Assembly: GCA_013289175.1 (NCBI GenBank)
Contig: JABDAN010000004.1
Coordinates: 1-64,000, forward strand
Direction: 5' to 3'
DNA length: 64,000 nt
Source: Bacteroidota bacterium
GTDB taxonomy: Bacteria > Bacteroidota > Bacteroidia > Chitinophagales > Chitinophagaceae
Each line of letters starts with the position of its first letter. The stretch's first letter is position 1. A program made the position numbers and the translations under genes. The notes under the pieces were generated by a model that saw nothing but the letters and a program-made list of their open reading frames with translations, had not been told where the DNA came from and did not search any database. Of the stretch, positions 28,764 to 36,833 are shown in pieces.

Positions 28764-28847
28764 ATGGCTGAAACAACCAAGCCCAGATTTTCCGATGGTT
28801 ATTGGCTGAGAAAAGTAGAAGGCTATGAATGGCAGTACTATAAATAG
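28764..28847 (+). CDS. Possible 27-residue small ORF
   Basis: A short frame, MAETTKPRFSDGYWLRKVEGYEWQYYK, is rich in aromatic residues and has a purine-rich run just before its ATG. It lies in a 426-bp gap (28500-28925) that otherwise shows no gene. It may be a small protein, the remnant of a longer one, or chance. Confidence 0.2.
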   Translation: MAETTKPRFSDGYWLRKVEGYEWQYYK

Positions 28848-28925
28848 AACCAGCTATGAAGTAAGGAACGATCGCCTACAACATTTCTGAATCCAACGAG
28901 TAAGGCAGTCTTTTGTGCCAAAAAA

Positions 28926-29441
28926 CTAGCGTGGTTTTGCAGTTTTGATAAGCTTCAAGGCTGTTTTAACTCCCTTCCATCCCAACGGGTGGAATTTTTT
29001 CCCCTCGTGTTTGTTATAATCCACGAAGAAATTTTCAATTTCCTTGACCATGCTCTTGTTTAATTCGTCAATATTTTTGATGTTTCCGTATAATACAGAA
29101 CAATTGGAAACAGCCACCAGCCGGTCGTTACGTATTTTTTTTCCGGTTTTGTCTTCTTGTTTGGCCTCCAAAACTCCCAAAAGCCGGGTATGGATCAGGC
29201 AACCGGGATAAGCGGGCTCCTCCATGATTACCAGCACGTCCAAAGGATCGCCATCCTGGCCGATGGTCTGAGGGATGAATCCGAAATCAAAAGGAAAGAC
29301 TGTACCCATTGGCAAGGTTTTGCTCAAAGTAAAAACATCCAATTTAGGATCGTAGTCAAATTTGTTCGGACAGTTCCGGGGTGTTTCGATGACTACATTG
29401 ACAAACTCCTTATAGGTTGTGGGGATTTTACCGATTTTCAT
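28926..29441 (-). CDS. ppa: Inorganic pyrophosphatase (family I)
   Basis: This 171-residue protein hydrolyses pyrophosphate to phosphate, which drives biosynthetic reactions in the cytoplasm. The family signature DGDPLDVLV is present (around residues 62-70), preceded by KFDYDPKLDVFTLSKTLPMGTVFPFDFGFIPQT and followed by the conserved DRLVAV stretch. Length and order match bacterial and plant soluble family I enzymes. It appears monocistronic. Confidence 0.95.
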   Translation of the reverse strand: MKIGKIPTTYKEFVNVVIETPRNCPNKFDYDPKLDVFTLSKTLPMGTVFPFDFGFIPQTIGQDGDPLDVLVIMEEPAYPGCLIHTRLLGVLEAKQEDKTGKKIRNDRLVAVSNCSVLYGNIKNIDELNKSMVKEIENFFVDYNKHEGKKFHPLGWKGVKTALKLIKTAKPR

Positions 29442-29569
29442 AAGATGTACATTGGAAAAATCGAGCCAACATGCGGTTGCATTCCCATATCGTTGTATTG
29501 CCGTTTGAAGAGTGTTGCCCTTAGATCAAAGAAATCGGCAGCTTCAGTTACGACCTAACTTGCAGGTAT

Positions 29570-30064
29570 CTACAATATTGTCGATCGGTTTTTTCTTTTC
29601 AACTTTCCGCTCAGCGAGGCGGCAAGAATAATTACTATAAAAGATCCAGTAAGGAAATTACCAACCACCGAATTAACCAAGACCATAAAATCCAGGCCAT
29701 TGGTTTTATCATGAATGGTATTGGCTGGCTCATTAATCAAATATTTTCCACCAGGTTCGTTTGCAAATAGTCCTTTAAAAACAACCAATAGCACAAAGGA
29801 TGCTATAAACGCACAGGTTACAGATCTCAATACCTGAATTTGACCCGCTCCGATCATACCCATCATTTTTAGAATAGGTCCTTTTGAGCGAAAATAAAAT
29901 AAAAAGGTGCCTACAACACCCATAAACAAGAAATTTCCCACGTAAAGCAAAGCCGACCGGGTATAGTCAGCGTATCGAATGAAGAAATAAACCGGAATGC
30001 AATATATCAAGGCGGCAGCAATGGCAAATACCAGATAGGCTTTTAGAAAATGATTTTTGAGCAT
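29570..30064 (-). CDS. Four-helix membrane protein, hypothetical
   Basis: This 164-residue protein has four predicted membrane helices: about 8-28, 38-57, 78-99 and 130-152. A polar external loop sits between helices 3 and 4 (ANEPGGKYLINEPANTIHDKTNG). It ends in a basic tail (KLKRKNR). The layout resembles small Bacteroidota membrane proteins of the DUF4199 kind, but the match is not certain. No operon partner is visible. Confidence 0.65.
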   Translation of the reverse strand: MLKNHFLKAYLVFAIAAALIYCIPVYFFIRYADYTRSALLYVGNFLFMGVVGTFLFYFRSKGPILKMMGMIGAGQIQVLRSVTCAFIASFVLLVVFKGLFANEPGGKYLINEPANTIHDKTNGLDFMVLVNSVVGNFLTGSFIVIILAASLSGKLKRKNRSTIL

Positions 30065-30213
30065 ATGCCCTAATTAATGAATAATAGTATAAAAATCATT
30101 CCAGCCATGGACTCAATCACATAGATCTGTATATAAAAAAATTTTATTTGAGCACAAGACATTTTGGAGAATTCCTGGTAAAGACAATTTCAATGAATAG
30201 GACGCCAAATAAA

Positions 30214-30837
30214 TTAATCGCTTATAACGACAGTTTTCCTTATCCACCTGTTTTCTTTTACTTGATCCAACATGAAGGCGGCAACATCTTCCCTAGAAAT
30301 TTTCGGAGAGAAGGGAAGAGGTATTTTTTCACCGACCTTAAATTGACCTCTTTGCCTTTCATTGGTCAGGCGTGTTGGATAAACCAGGGTATAGTCTAGT
30401 GTACTTTGCTTTAGTAACTCATCGGCTTTGTGTTTATCCTTCAAAATATCGTTCAGAAAAAGCTTAAATATAACTTTACTGAAAAGGGAAGCGTCTTTTA
30501 TAGTTTCACCTACCCCAAAGGACGAAAGGAAGATCAATCGTTTAATTTTAGCGTTGTACATGGAAGCTATCAGTACAGGCATCACCCTGGATATAATGTC
30601 AGAATGAAGATTGCGACCCGTCCCGAGTGTACTTAAAACGACATCTTGATTTATTAACTCTGTTGTTAATTGCCTTTCATTCAAGATGTCCGCAACCTGA
30701 ATTTGCAGAAGCTCACTTTTGACAACAAGCTTTTTTGAATCTCTTACGATTGCCTTTACCTGATGACCTTCCCTTAACGCCTGATTAACCAGGATTCTAC
30801 CTGTAAGTCCAGTTGCTCCTAAGACCATTAACTTCAT
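30214..30837 (-). CDS. NAD(P)-binding NmrA/atypical SDR protein
   Basis: This 207-residue protein begins MKLMVLGATGLTGRILVNQALREGHQVKAIVR, a Rossmann NAD(P)-binding motif of the GxTGxxG type used by atypical short-chain dehydrogenases. It lacks a clear YxxxK catalytic pair in the usual place but has LVYPTRLTNERQRG, typical of NAD(P)H-binding NmrA-like proteins. These act as redox sensors or flavin/biliverdin-type reductases. The precise role is unknown. It shares direction with the next small gene. Confidence 0.88.
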   Translation of the reverse strand: MKLMVLGATGLTGRILVNQALREGHQVKAIVRDSKKLVVKSELLQIQVADILNERQLTTELINQDVVLSTLGTGRNLHSDIISRVMPVLIASMYNAKIKRLIFLSSFGVGETIKDASLFSKVIFKLFLNDILKDKHKADELLKQSTLDYTLVYPTRLTNERQRGQFKVGEKIPLPFSPKISREDVAAFMLDQVKENRWIRKTVVISD

Positions 30838-30856
30838 TTTATTTTCTTAAAGGGTT

Positions 30857-31174
30857 TCAGACGTGTGAATGTTTTTTTAAGATTCCAATTTTATAATAAA
30901 CAAATTGAACTACTTGATCATTTTTGGTATGTCGCATTAACCTTTTTTTAAATTCTAAATCCCATGCAAAAATGGCTGAATTGGGTGAATCACCAAATCC
31001 GAAAATGCCTTTCTGGATATCTGGACCTAATAAGCAGCAATATTTTCCATTGTTTTTGAATAAAATGGGATTAAAAGCAAGAAATGATTGCGGGAAATCA
31101 ATGGTCTCATAAGACTTTGTATCTACCAGATCTTCCGTTTTGATTTGTAGATTCCACATAGTATTTCTTTTCAT
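30857..31174 (-). CDS. Hypothetical 105-residue cytoplasmic protein
   Basis: No family is recognised. The sequence is well-mixed and protein-like (SFLAFNPILFKNNGKYCCLLGPDIQKGIFGFGDSPNSAIFAWD), has no signal peptide and ends in a basic, His-containing tail. ATG at 31174 or 31159 could start it. It sits 19 bp upstream of the NAD(P)-binding gene, in the same direction, suggesting a two-gene operon. Confidence 0.6.
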   Translation of the reverse strand: MKRNTMWNLQIKTEDLVDTKSYETIDFPQSFLAFNPILFKNNGKYCCLLGPDIQKGIFGFGDSPNSAIFAWDLEFKKRLMRHTKNDQVVQFVYYKIGILKKHSHV

Positions 31175-31350
31175 AATTACATCAAATCAAATACCGTTTA
31201 ATATCGGTTAAAACAACCATTAATGTGGTATATATTACCCCTTTTAAGGTGTTTTGGCTTTGATGGGAATAAAAAGAATTGGAGGCATATGTTTTGCAAA
31301 ATGCTTTTGGATTCTTGTTGTTTATTCGTGGTCAGATTAAAATTTATTAT

Positions 31351-31671
31351 ATGAAAAATATATTGTTTCTGATCGTCTTGTGTGTATTCTCCCTTGAAGC
31401 AGCCAGCCAGGACAGTAGTTCGAATAAATCATCCATCCCTGATATTTCCCAATCAAACAAAATGAAGAAAGAGTGTATTTTGATGAAAAATGGATTGGCC
31501 CTGGTTGTGAAATATGGCGATACCACAACCTTAAGCAGTCCAATAAAATTAGATAACGGTTCTACCGTATTTCCGGATGGTAAAATCACCATGTCCGATG
31601 GCACTTCTAAAAAACTTAAGAATGGGCAATATGTTAATATGGATGGGAAGATTGGAACATTAAAAAAATAG
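31351..31671 (+). CDS. DUF6799-domain secreted protein
   Basis: This 106-residue protein has a signal peptide (MKNILFLIVLCVFSLEAASQ), a polar linker and a C-terminal region of short repeating beta motifs: CILMKNGLALVV, LDNGSTVFPDGKITMSDGTSKKLKNGQYVNMDG. This is the pattern of DUF6799 in Bacteroidota envelope proteins. The function is unknown. The open frame extends to 31279, but ATG 31351 gives the signal peptide. Confidence 0.8.
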   Translation: MKNILFLIVLCVFSLEAASQDSSSNKSSIPDISQSNKMKKECILMKNGLALVVKYGDTTTLSSPIKLDNGSTVFPDGKITMSDGTSKKLKNGQYVNMDGKIGTLKK

Positions 31672-31909
31672 AATAGAAAGGGAATTTTTGAATGCAGTTA
31701 GTTTTTTGAGTTTGCCTTTGGAAGGATTTTTCCTCGAATTTCCTGATGGAGATCGTTAGAAGTCGATGAAAAAGGAATAACCGATCTCGGACCACATGAC
31801 TGAACTAAGCATATATTGAAATAATAGCAATAATTTCGGCGCATTTCTTAAATCATCTGCAAGCAGAAGAAGTTACCATTTTGTTTAGCAGTACCGTCTA
31901 ATATTTGGC

Positions 31910-31947
31910 TTAGATATCAATGACCGTTTATTAGATATCAATGACCG
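31910..31947. repeat. Tandem direct repeat, 17 bp at 21-bp period
   Basis: TTAGATATCAATGACCG occurs twice (31910-31926 and 31931-31947), each followed by a TTTA or CTTA tail. It lies in the 316-bp convergent gap between the DUF6799 gene and the leftward FtsX-like gene, so it is not upstream of either. The rest of the gap shows no gene. Confidence 0.7.
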
Positions 31948-31987
31948 CTTAAATATTTTATTAACAATCAACTCCTGCCAAGTATTT

Positions 31988-34411
31988 TCATTCTGTTCTC
32001 AGACTTTTTACCGGATTTGCAATAGCCGCCTTCACTGCCTGAAAGCTTATAGTGAATAAAGCAATCATGAGAGTTGTGATACCGGAAAATGCAAAAACCC
32101 ACCAGTGAATATTTATTCGATAGACGAAGTCCTGTAACCAATGATTCATTGCCCACCAGGCCAGTGGAAAAGCAATTAGAGATGCAATAAATACAAGTTT
32201 CAGGAAATCCTTTGAAATCATGGACACAATGTTGGGAATGTTTGCTCCCAAAACCTTTCTGATGCCTATTTCTTTTATTCGCTGCTCAGCCGCGTAAGTA
32301 ACCAATCCGAATAAACCAAGGCAGGCAATCACGATAGCGAGTATGGCGAATGCGATAAAAATCTGTCCCATTCTTTGTTCGGTTGTATAAAGTTTATTGA
32401 AATCCTCATCCATAAAGGAATAGTCGAAAGGTTGTGCAGGTGAAATGGCTTTCCATTTATTTTTTATCTGCGCAATTACGTTGGGAATGTCGGTTGTACG
32501 GATACGCGCGGATATATTTCCATTGTCCTTTCCCAGAAACAGTGCTAGAGGGGTGACTACATCGCGCAGGGAACTGAAGTTGAAACTCTTCATAACCCCG
32601 ATAATATGGTATTCATTTAATTTCCTGGTCTTTATGTCGGTGATGCTGTAAAGTTTTTTATTAAGGAGGTCCTTGGTGCCAAGAAATTTTGCGGCAGCTT
32701 CATTGATAACAATACCGGTAGAATCGGTAGGGAATTGAGGTGAAAAATTTCTTCCTTCTATTATTTTGATCTCCAGGGTGGGGACATAATTTTCATCGAC
32801 AGACCAACTTTGCATAGACATTCCAGAATTGGGATCCAACGCTGTCGAAGTGAAGTAGGAATTATTATTTCTATTGCCGTTGACAGGAAGAAAACCGGTC
32901 ATCGTGGCATTTTGGATGCCACTGATTTGCAGCATTTCATTTTTAAGTGTTGTAGCCTGATCTCTTAATGCATCGGTATTGTTTATCGTAATGATTTGAT
33001 TGCGGTTAAACCCGATGTCTTTGTTGTGTATATAATTGAGTTGGTTGTAGATAACAACAGTGCCAAATATCAGGACGATGGAAATGATAAATTGAAAAAC
33101 TACCAGGGAACTGCGCAGCCAGGATCTTTTAAATCCACCAGCTAGTTTGCCCTTTAATACTTCAATTGGTTGAAAGGATGAGAGGAAAAAGGCGGGATAA
33201 CTGCCTGCCAGCAGGCCCACAACCAGCATCAGGATAACCAGCCAAAACAGCATGTTGGGTTGAAACAAGACAAATGATTGGATATTTTTTCCGGCAAGCT
33301 GGTTAAAATAAGGTAGTAAAAGCCAAGAGATAACCATAGAAAAAATCAGCGCAATTAAACTGATCAACAGGGATTCAGTTAAAAATTGGTATATGAGACT
33401 AATTTTAAGGGAGCCCAGCACCTTTCGTACACCCACTTCTTTTGCCCGGTTCGATGAACGGGCTGTTGAAAGATTCATGAAGTTTACGCAGGCAATTATC
33501 AAAATTAAAAAGGCGATGCCTGAAAAAATATATACAAATTCAGCATTGCCATTGCCATCCAACTCGGCCAATTTATTGGAGTGAAGATGAATGGCCGTCA
33601 GCGGGGTGAGGCTAGCTCGGATATATCCACCTGATTTCTTAAAATCTTCCAGGCTTTGGTTAATGACGCTCTTTAGTTGCGGACCAACATGTTTATCCAT
33701 GAAGGGATTCAGTTGTGATTCCACTTGGTTTATATCCGTATTCTGCTTCAAAAGAATATAAGTGCTCCAGTTTTCGCTTAACCAGTTGTCATCACTGCTT
33801 CCTGAATTTTCCAGCATGGGCACGAAAAAATCAAAATTGAAATGAGATTGTTTAGGGATGTCTTTGATTACAGCTGTGATTTTATAATTACCAGTATCAT
33901 TAATAAGCACGGTTTTTCCAACAACATCAGTGCTATTGAAATATTTATTTGCCATCGATTCTGTGATGACCAGCGAATGATACTCTTTTAGAGCGGTTTT
34001 CGGATTGCCAGAAATTACCGGTAGCGTAAAAACCTCAAATAATGTAGAGTCAGCATAACCAACGCGGTTTTCCTGTACATTTTCATTACCCTTTTTTATG
34101 AGAAAACCGCCATACCAGCGAATGCGCGTATATTGTTCCACTTGCGGTATTTCCCGGACCATAGCGGAGCCCTGTAAAGCAGCGGCAACTGCCAGATCCA
34201 TATGGTTATTCCCAAATTTAATTTCGTTATTGACGCGGTAGATTCTATCTGCCTTCGTGTTGTATTTGTCAAAACTCAGTTCATCTTTTACATATAATAG
34301 GATCAGCAGGCAAGTTGACAAGCCTACTGCCAGTCCGAAAATATTTATGGAGGAATAAAATTTGCTTTTTAAAAGGTTACGGAACGCTGTTTTGATATAA
34401 TTTTTGAACAT
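31988..34411 (-). CDS. FtsX-like ABC permease (MacB_PCD/FtsX), paralogue 3
   Basis: This protein of about 807 residues has the same layout as the two permeases at 19-24 kb: MFKNYIKTAFRNLLKSKFYSSINIFGL at the start, a periplasmic domain, RSSNRAKEVGVRKVLGS after the first FtsX helix, LRSSLVVFQFIISIVLIFG, a second periplasmic domain, EQRIKEIGIRKVLGAN, and the close NPVKSLRTE. ATG 34411 matches family starts; ATG 34429 would add six residues. It is a separate copy on the opposite strand, with no ATPase gene adjacent. Confidence 0.9.
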   Translation of the reverse strand: MFKNYIKTAFRNLLKSKFYSSINIFGLAVGLSTCLLILLYVKDELSFDKYNTKADRIYRVNNEIKFGNNHMDLAVAAALQGSAMVREIPQVEQYTRIRWYGGFLIKKGNENVQENRVGYADSTLFEVFTLPVISGNPKTALKEYHSLVITESMANKYFNSTDVVGKTVLINDTGNYKITAVIKDIPKQSHFNFDFFVPMLENSGSSDDNWLSENWSTYILLKQNTDINQVESQLNPFMDKHVGPQLKSVINQSLEDFKKSGGYIRASLTPLTAIHLHSNKLAELDGNGNAEFVYIFSGIAFLILIIACVNFMNLSTARSSNRAKEVGVRKVLGSLKISLIYQFLTESLLISLIALIFSMVISWLLLPYFNQLAGKNIQSFVLFQPNMLFWLVILMLVVGLLAGSYPAFFLSSFQPIEVLKGKLAGGFKRSWLRSSLVVFQFIISIVLIFGTVVIYNQLNYIHNKDIGFNRNQIITINNTDALRDQATTLKNEMLQISGIQNATMTGFLPVNGNRNNNSYFTSTALDPNSGMSMQSWSVDENYVPTLEIKIIEGRNFSPQFPTDSTGIVINEAAAKFLGTKDLLNKKLYSITDIKTRKLNEYHIIGVMKSFNFSSLRDVVTPLALFLGKDNGNISARIRTTDIPNVIAQIKNKWKAISPAQPFDYSFMDEDFNKLYTTEQRMGQIFIAFAILAIVIACLGLFGLVTYAAEQRIKEIGIRKVLGANIPNIVSMISKDFLKLVFIASLIAFPLAWWAMNHWLQDFVYRINIHWWVFAFSGITTLMIALFTISFQAVKAAIANPVKSLRTE

Positions 34412-34756
34412 ATAGTAAGCATTATGCAAATAAACAATCGAAATGGATTGTTTGAAAAGGGCTAAACGGGTGCCAGGTTGTTATAAGGCTGCTGGTCAAT
34501 TTCTTGTAAATGTATATTGGTCACTGATGTGCGGTATTGATACAGTGACTGTTCGATGGAAGACTGCGTTTCTGCTCCTGGGATATAAATATAGCGAAAC
34601 GATTTCGAGAGGAAAGCTCTGTTTATACTCGGGTTTTGTATGGAAAACACGAGAAAGTGACGAAAATACTTTCTTAATTGCATGATAATCAAAACTATAT
34701 AAGACTGCTAATCTTTTACTGGATGTTCGCTTAGAGCCATTTTAGCATGATAAAAA

Positions 34757-35023
34757 CTATTTTAAACCGCCTTTAGAATTGTTCGTCGTTACTGTACTCT
34801 TCAATGCTGAATGTTTTGGGCTTTCTGTATGGCCGGTTGCCAATCGGGTTAAGTGTTTAAGAGCCGCATAAATTCTCGAGCGGGTTGTACCTGTTTCGCT
34901 TAAACCCAATTTATATGTTATTTACGCCAATAGTGGGGGTTGTGTTTTTTGTGCCGGTGATTTGCATTCATGGAGAATCTTCTCAGATTCTTTGCTCTGT
35001 TCAACGGCTTCTTTTCTATTCAT
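34757..35023 (-). pseudogene. Remnant of a small DNA-binding-like gene
   Basis: In one frame, an ATG at 35023 starts MNRKEAVEQSKESEKILHE. The frame meets one in-frame TAA at 34922-34924 and then continues without further stops as ITYKLGLSETGTTRSRIYAAL to a TAG at 34757-34759, 89 codons in total. The second part looks like a helix-turn-helix. One nonsense change in an otherwise open frame suggests a recently inactivated small gene. Family unknown. It lies inside an 887-bp gap (34430-35316) with no other supported gene. Confidence 0.35.
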
Positions 35024-35316
35024 AAGATTTTAAAAGTAAATTTCGCCTTAATAAAAAATTCCCCCGTTTCTCTGAATAGAATCTGCGATTCTGGTTGAAT
35101 TGGGTTGAAATATATATTAAATCTAAGTGTTAGCAACCGATTAACATTATTACGTTTGTGTAAGTAACTTACAGGAAGGTATAATTTGAAAACAACGAGT
35201 TTTTTTCCTACCCCAGAAGACAACTGAACCGGCATGAGCATTTTTTAAATACCTGCAAGTAATAGGTAGTAAAAATTGTTGTTTCACATAGTTATTGAGA
35301 AGGTAATTTAAGATTT

Positions 35317-36831
35317 ATGAAGAAACATAAAATTCATTCACCCGTATTCATTACTATTTTCGGTGCTAGTGGAGACCTCACCCGACGTAAACTGATTCCG
35401 GCATTATATAATTTGTTTATCGAACACCAATTACCCGTAATTTTTGAAATTTACTGTGTCGATTTTATGGCTACTGAGTTGGCTGCCTTTAAGAAAAATC
35501 TTCTGGATGGGGTAAATGAGTTCAGTCGCACCGGAGTCGCGGAAATAACCCTCTGGAACGAGTTTTCCTCGAAACTCTTTTATTTACAGGGTGATTTCCT
35601 GGAGGGTAGTACTTTCAGCAAACTCCGGGAACATGCTGATAACTATGATATTCAAAACCAACGGCGGGGCATAAGAATGTTCTATTTCGCCACAGCTCCC
35701 CGATTTATAGAAACCATTGCGGATGGTTTGTACAAAAATAAAATCTGCATGAGACCTTTGCTGGATCGTATCGTAATTGAAAAGCCATTCGGAACCAATC
35801 TTGAGACAGCGAAGAAACTAAATATATTTTTAGCCAAACGTTTCTATGAGAAGCAGATTTACCGGATAGATCATTATCTCGGCAAAGAAACAGTTCAAAA
35901 TATCATGGCATTTCGGTTTGCCAACTATGTTTTTGAACCACTTTGGAATAATAAATATATTGACCACGTGCAAATCAGCGTGGGTGAACAAGTGGGTGTT
36001 GGAAAAAGAGGGGGTTATTATGATGGGAGCGGTGCTTTGAGGGATATGATTCAAAATCATCTGTTGCAATTGTTATGCATCGTCGCCATGGATGCACCAT
36101 CCGCTTATAAAGCCGAATTGATTCGGGACGCTAAAACCAAAGTATTAAAAAATATACGTGTACTTGGAGAAAAAGACGTGTTTAAAAGTGTTGTACGTGG
36201 CCAATATACTGCAGGAGCAATAAATGGGAAGCCGAGTCCTGGTTACAGGCAGGAAGAACAAGTAGCGCCTGGATCGACAACGGAAACATTTGTAGCTGCC
36301 AAATTTTTTGTTGACAATAAACGCTGGCGGGATGTCCCTTTTATCCTTACCACGGGAAAATCCCTGCCAAAACAAGTATCGGTAATTGTTATTCAGTTTA
36401 AAGATTCTCCTAATAAAATATTTAAAACTGATGTTGTACCTAATCGACTGGTCATCAGCATTCAACCCGAACTGGAGATCAGCCTGCTTTTTGAAAGTAA
36501 GGTACCTGGACTGGAAATGAAATTACAGGCGGTTGACATGGATTTTACTTACCAAGAGGCCTATTCCGAGTCCCTACCGGAGGCATACGAGGCATTGCTG
36601 CTTGATGTTCTCGAAGGAGATCCTACTTTATTTATGCGTGCCGACCAGGTAGAAGAAGCGTGGAAAGTTGTAATGCCGATTTTGAACGCCTGGTCGAAAT
36701 ACCCTAAAAAGAAATTGCATTTTTATAAAGCAGGAACCTGGGGACCGTCGGAAGCACTGGCCTTAATAAAACCGTATGCGAATAAATGGTTTCAATTACC
36801 GAGGTATGAACGGTTAGTTGAAAAATCTTAA
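35317..36831 (+). CDS. zwf: Glucose-6-phosphate 1-dehydrogenase
   Basis: This 504-residue enzyme oxidises glucose 6-phosphate to 6-phosphogluconolactone with NADP, the entry step of the oxidative pentose phosphate pathway. The N-terminal cofactor motif GASGDLTRRKL, the substrate loop RIVIEKPFGTN and the active-site signature RIDHYLGKE are all present, and the length is typical. The next gene starts 2 bp after its TAA, so the two are cotranscribed. No gene for 6-phosphogluconolactonase is adjacent. Confidence 0.97.
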   Translation: MKKHKIHSPVFITIFGASGDLTRRKLIPALYNLFIEHQLPVIFEIYCVDFMATELAAFKKNLLDGVNEFSRTGVAEITLWNEFSSKLFYLQGDFLEGSTFSKLREHADNYDIQNQRRGIRMFYFATAPRFIETIADGLYKNKICMRPLLDRIVIEKPFGTNLETAKKLNIFLAKRFYEKQIYRIDHYLGKETVQNIMAFRFANYVFEPLWNNKYIDHVQISVGEQVGVGKRGGYYDGSGALRDMIQNHLLQLLCIVAMDAPSAYKAELIRDAKTKVLKNIRVLGEKDVFKSVVRGQYTAGAINGKPSPGYRQEEQVAPGSTTETFVAAKFFVDNKRWRDVPFILTTGKSLPKQVSVIVIQFKDSPNKIFKTDVVPNRLVISIQPELEISLLFESKVPGLEMKLQAVDMDFTYQEAYSESLPEAYEALLLDVLEGDPTLFMRADQVEEAWKVVMPILNAWSKYPKKKLHFYKAGTWGPSEALALIKPYANKWFQLPRYERLVEKS

Positions 36832-36833
36832 TC

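Noticed and set aside
29157-29558. 133-residue plus frame
   Set aside because: It is antisense to the pyrophosphatase gene; the latter has full family motifs.
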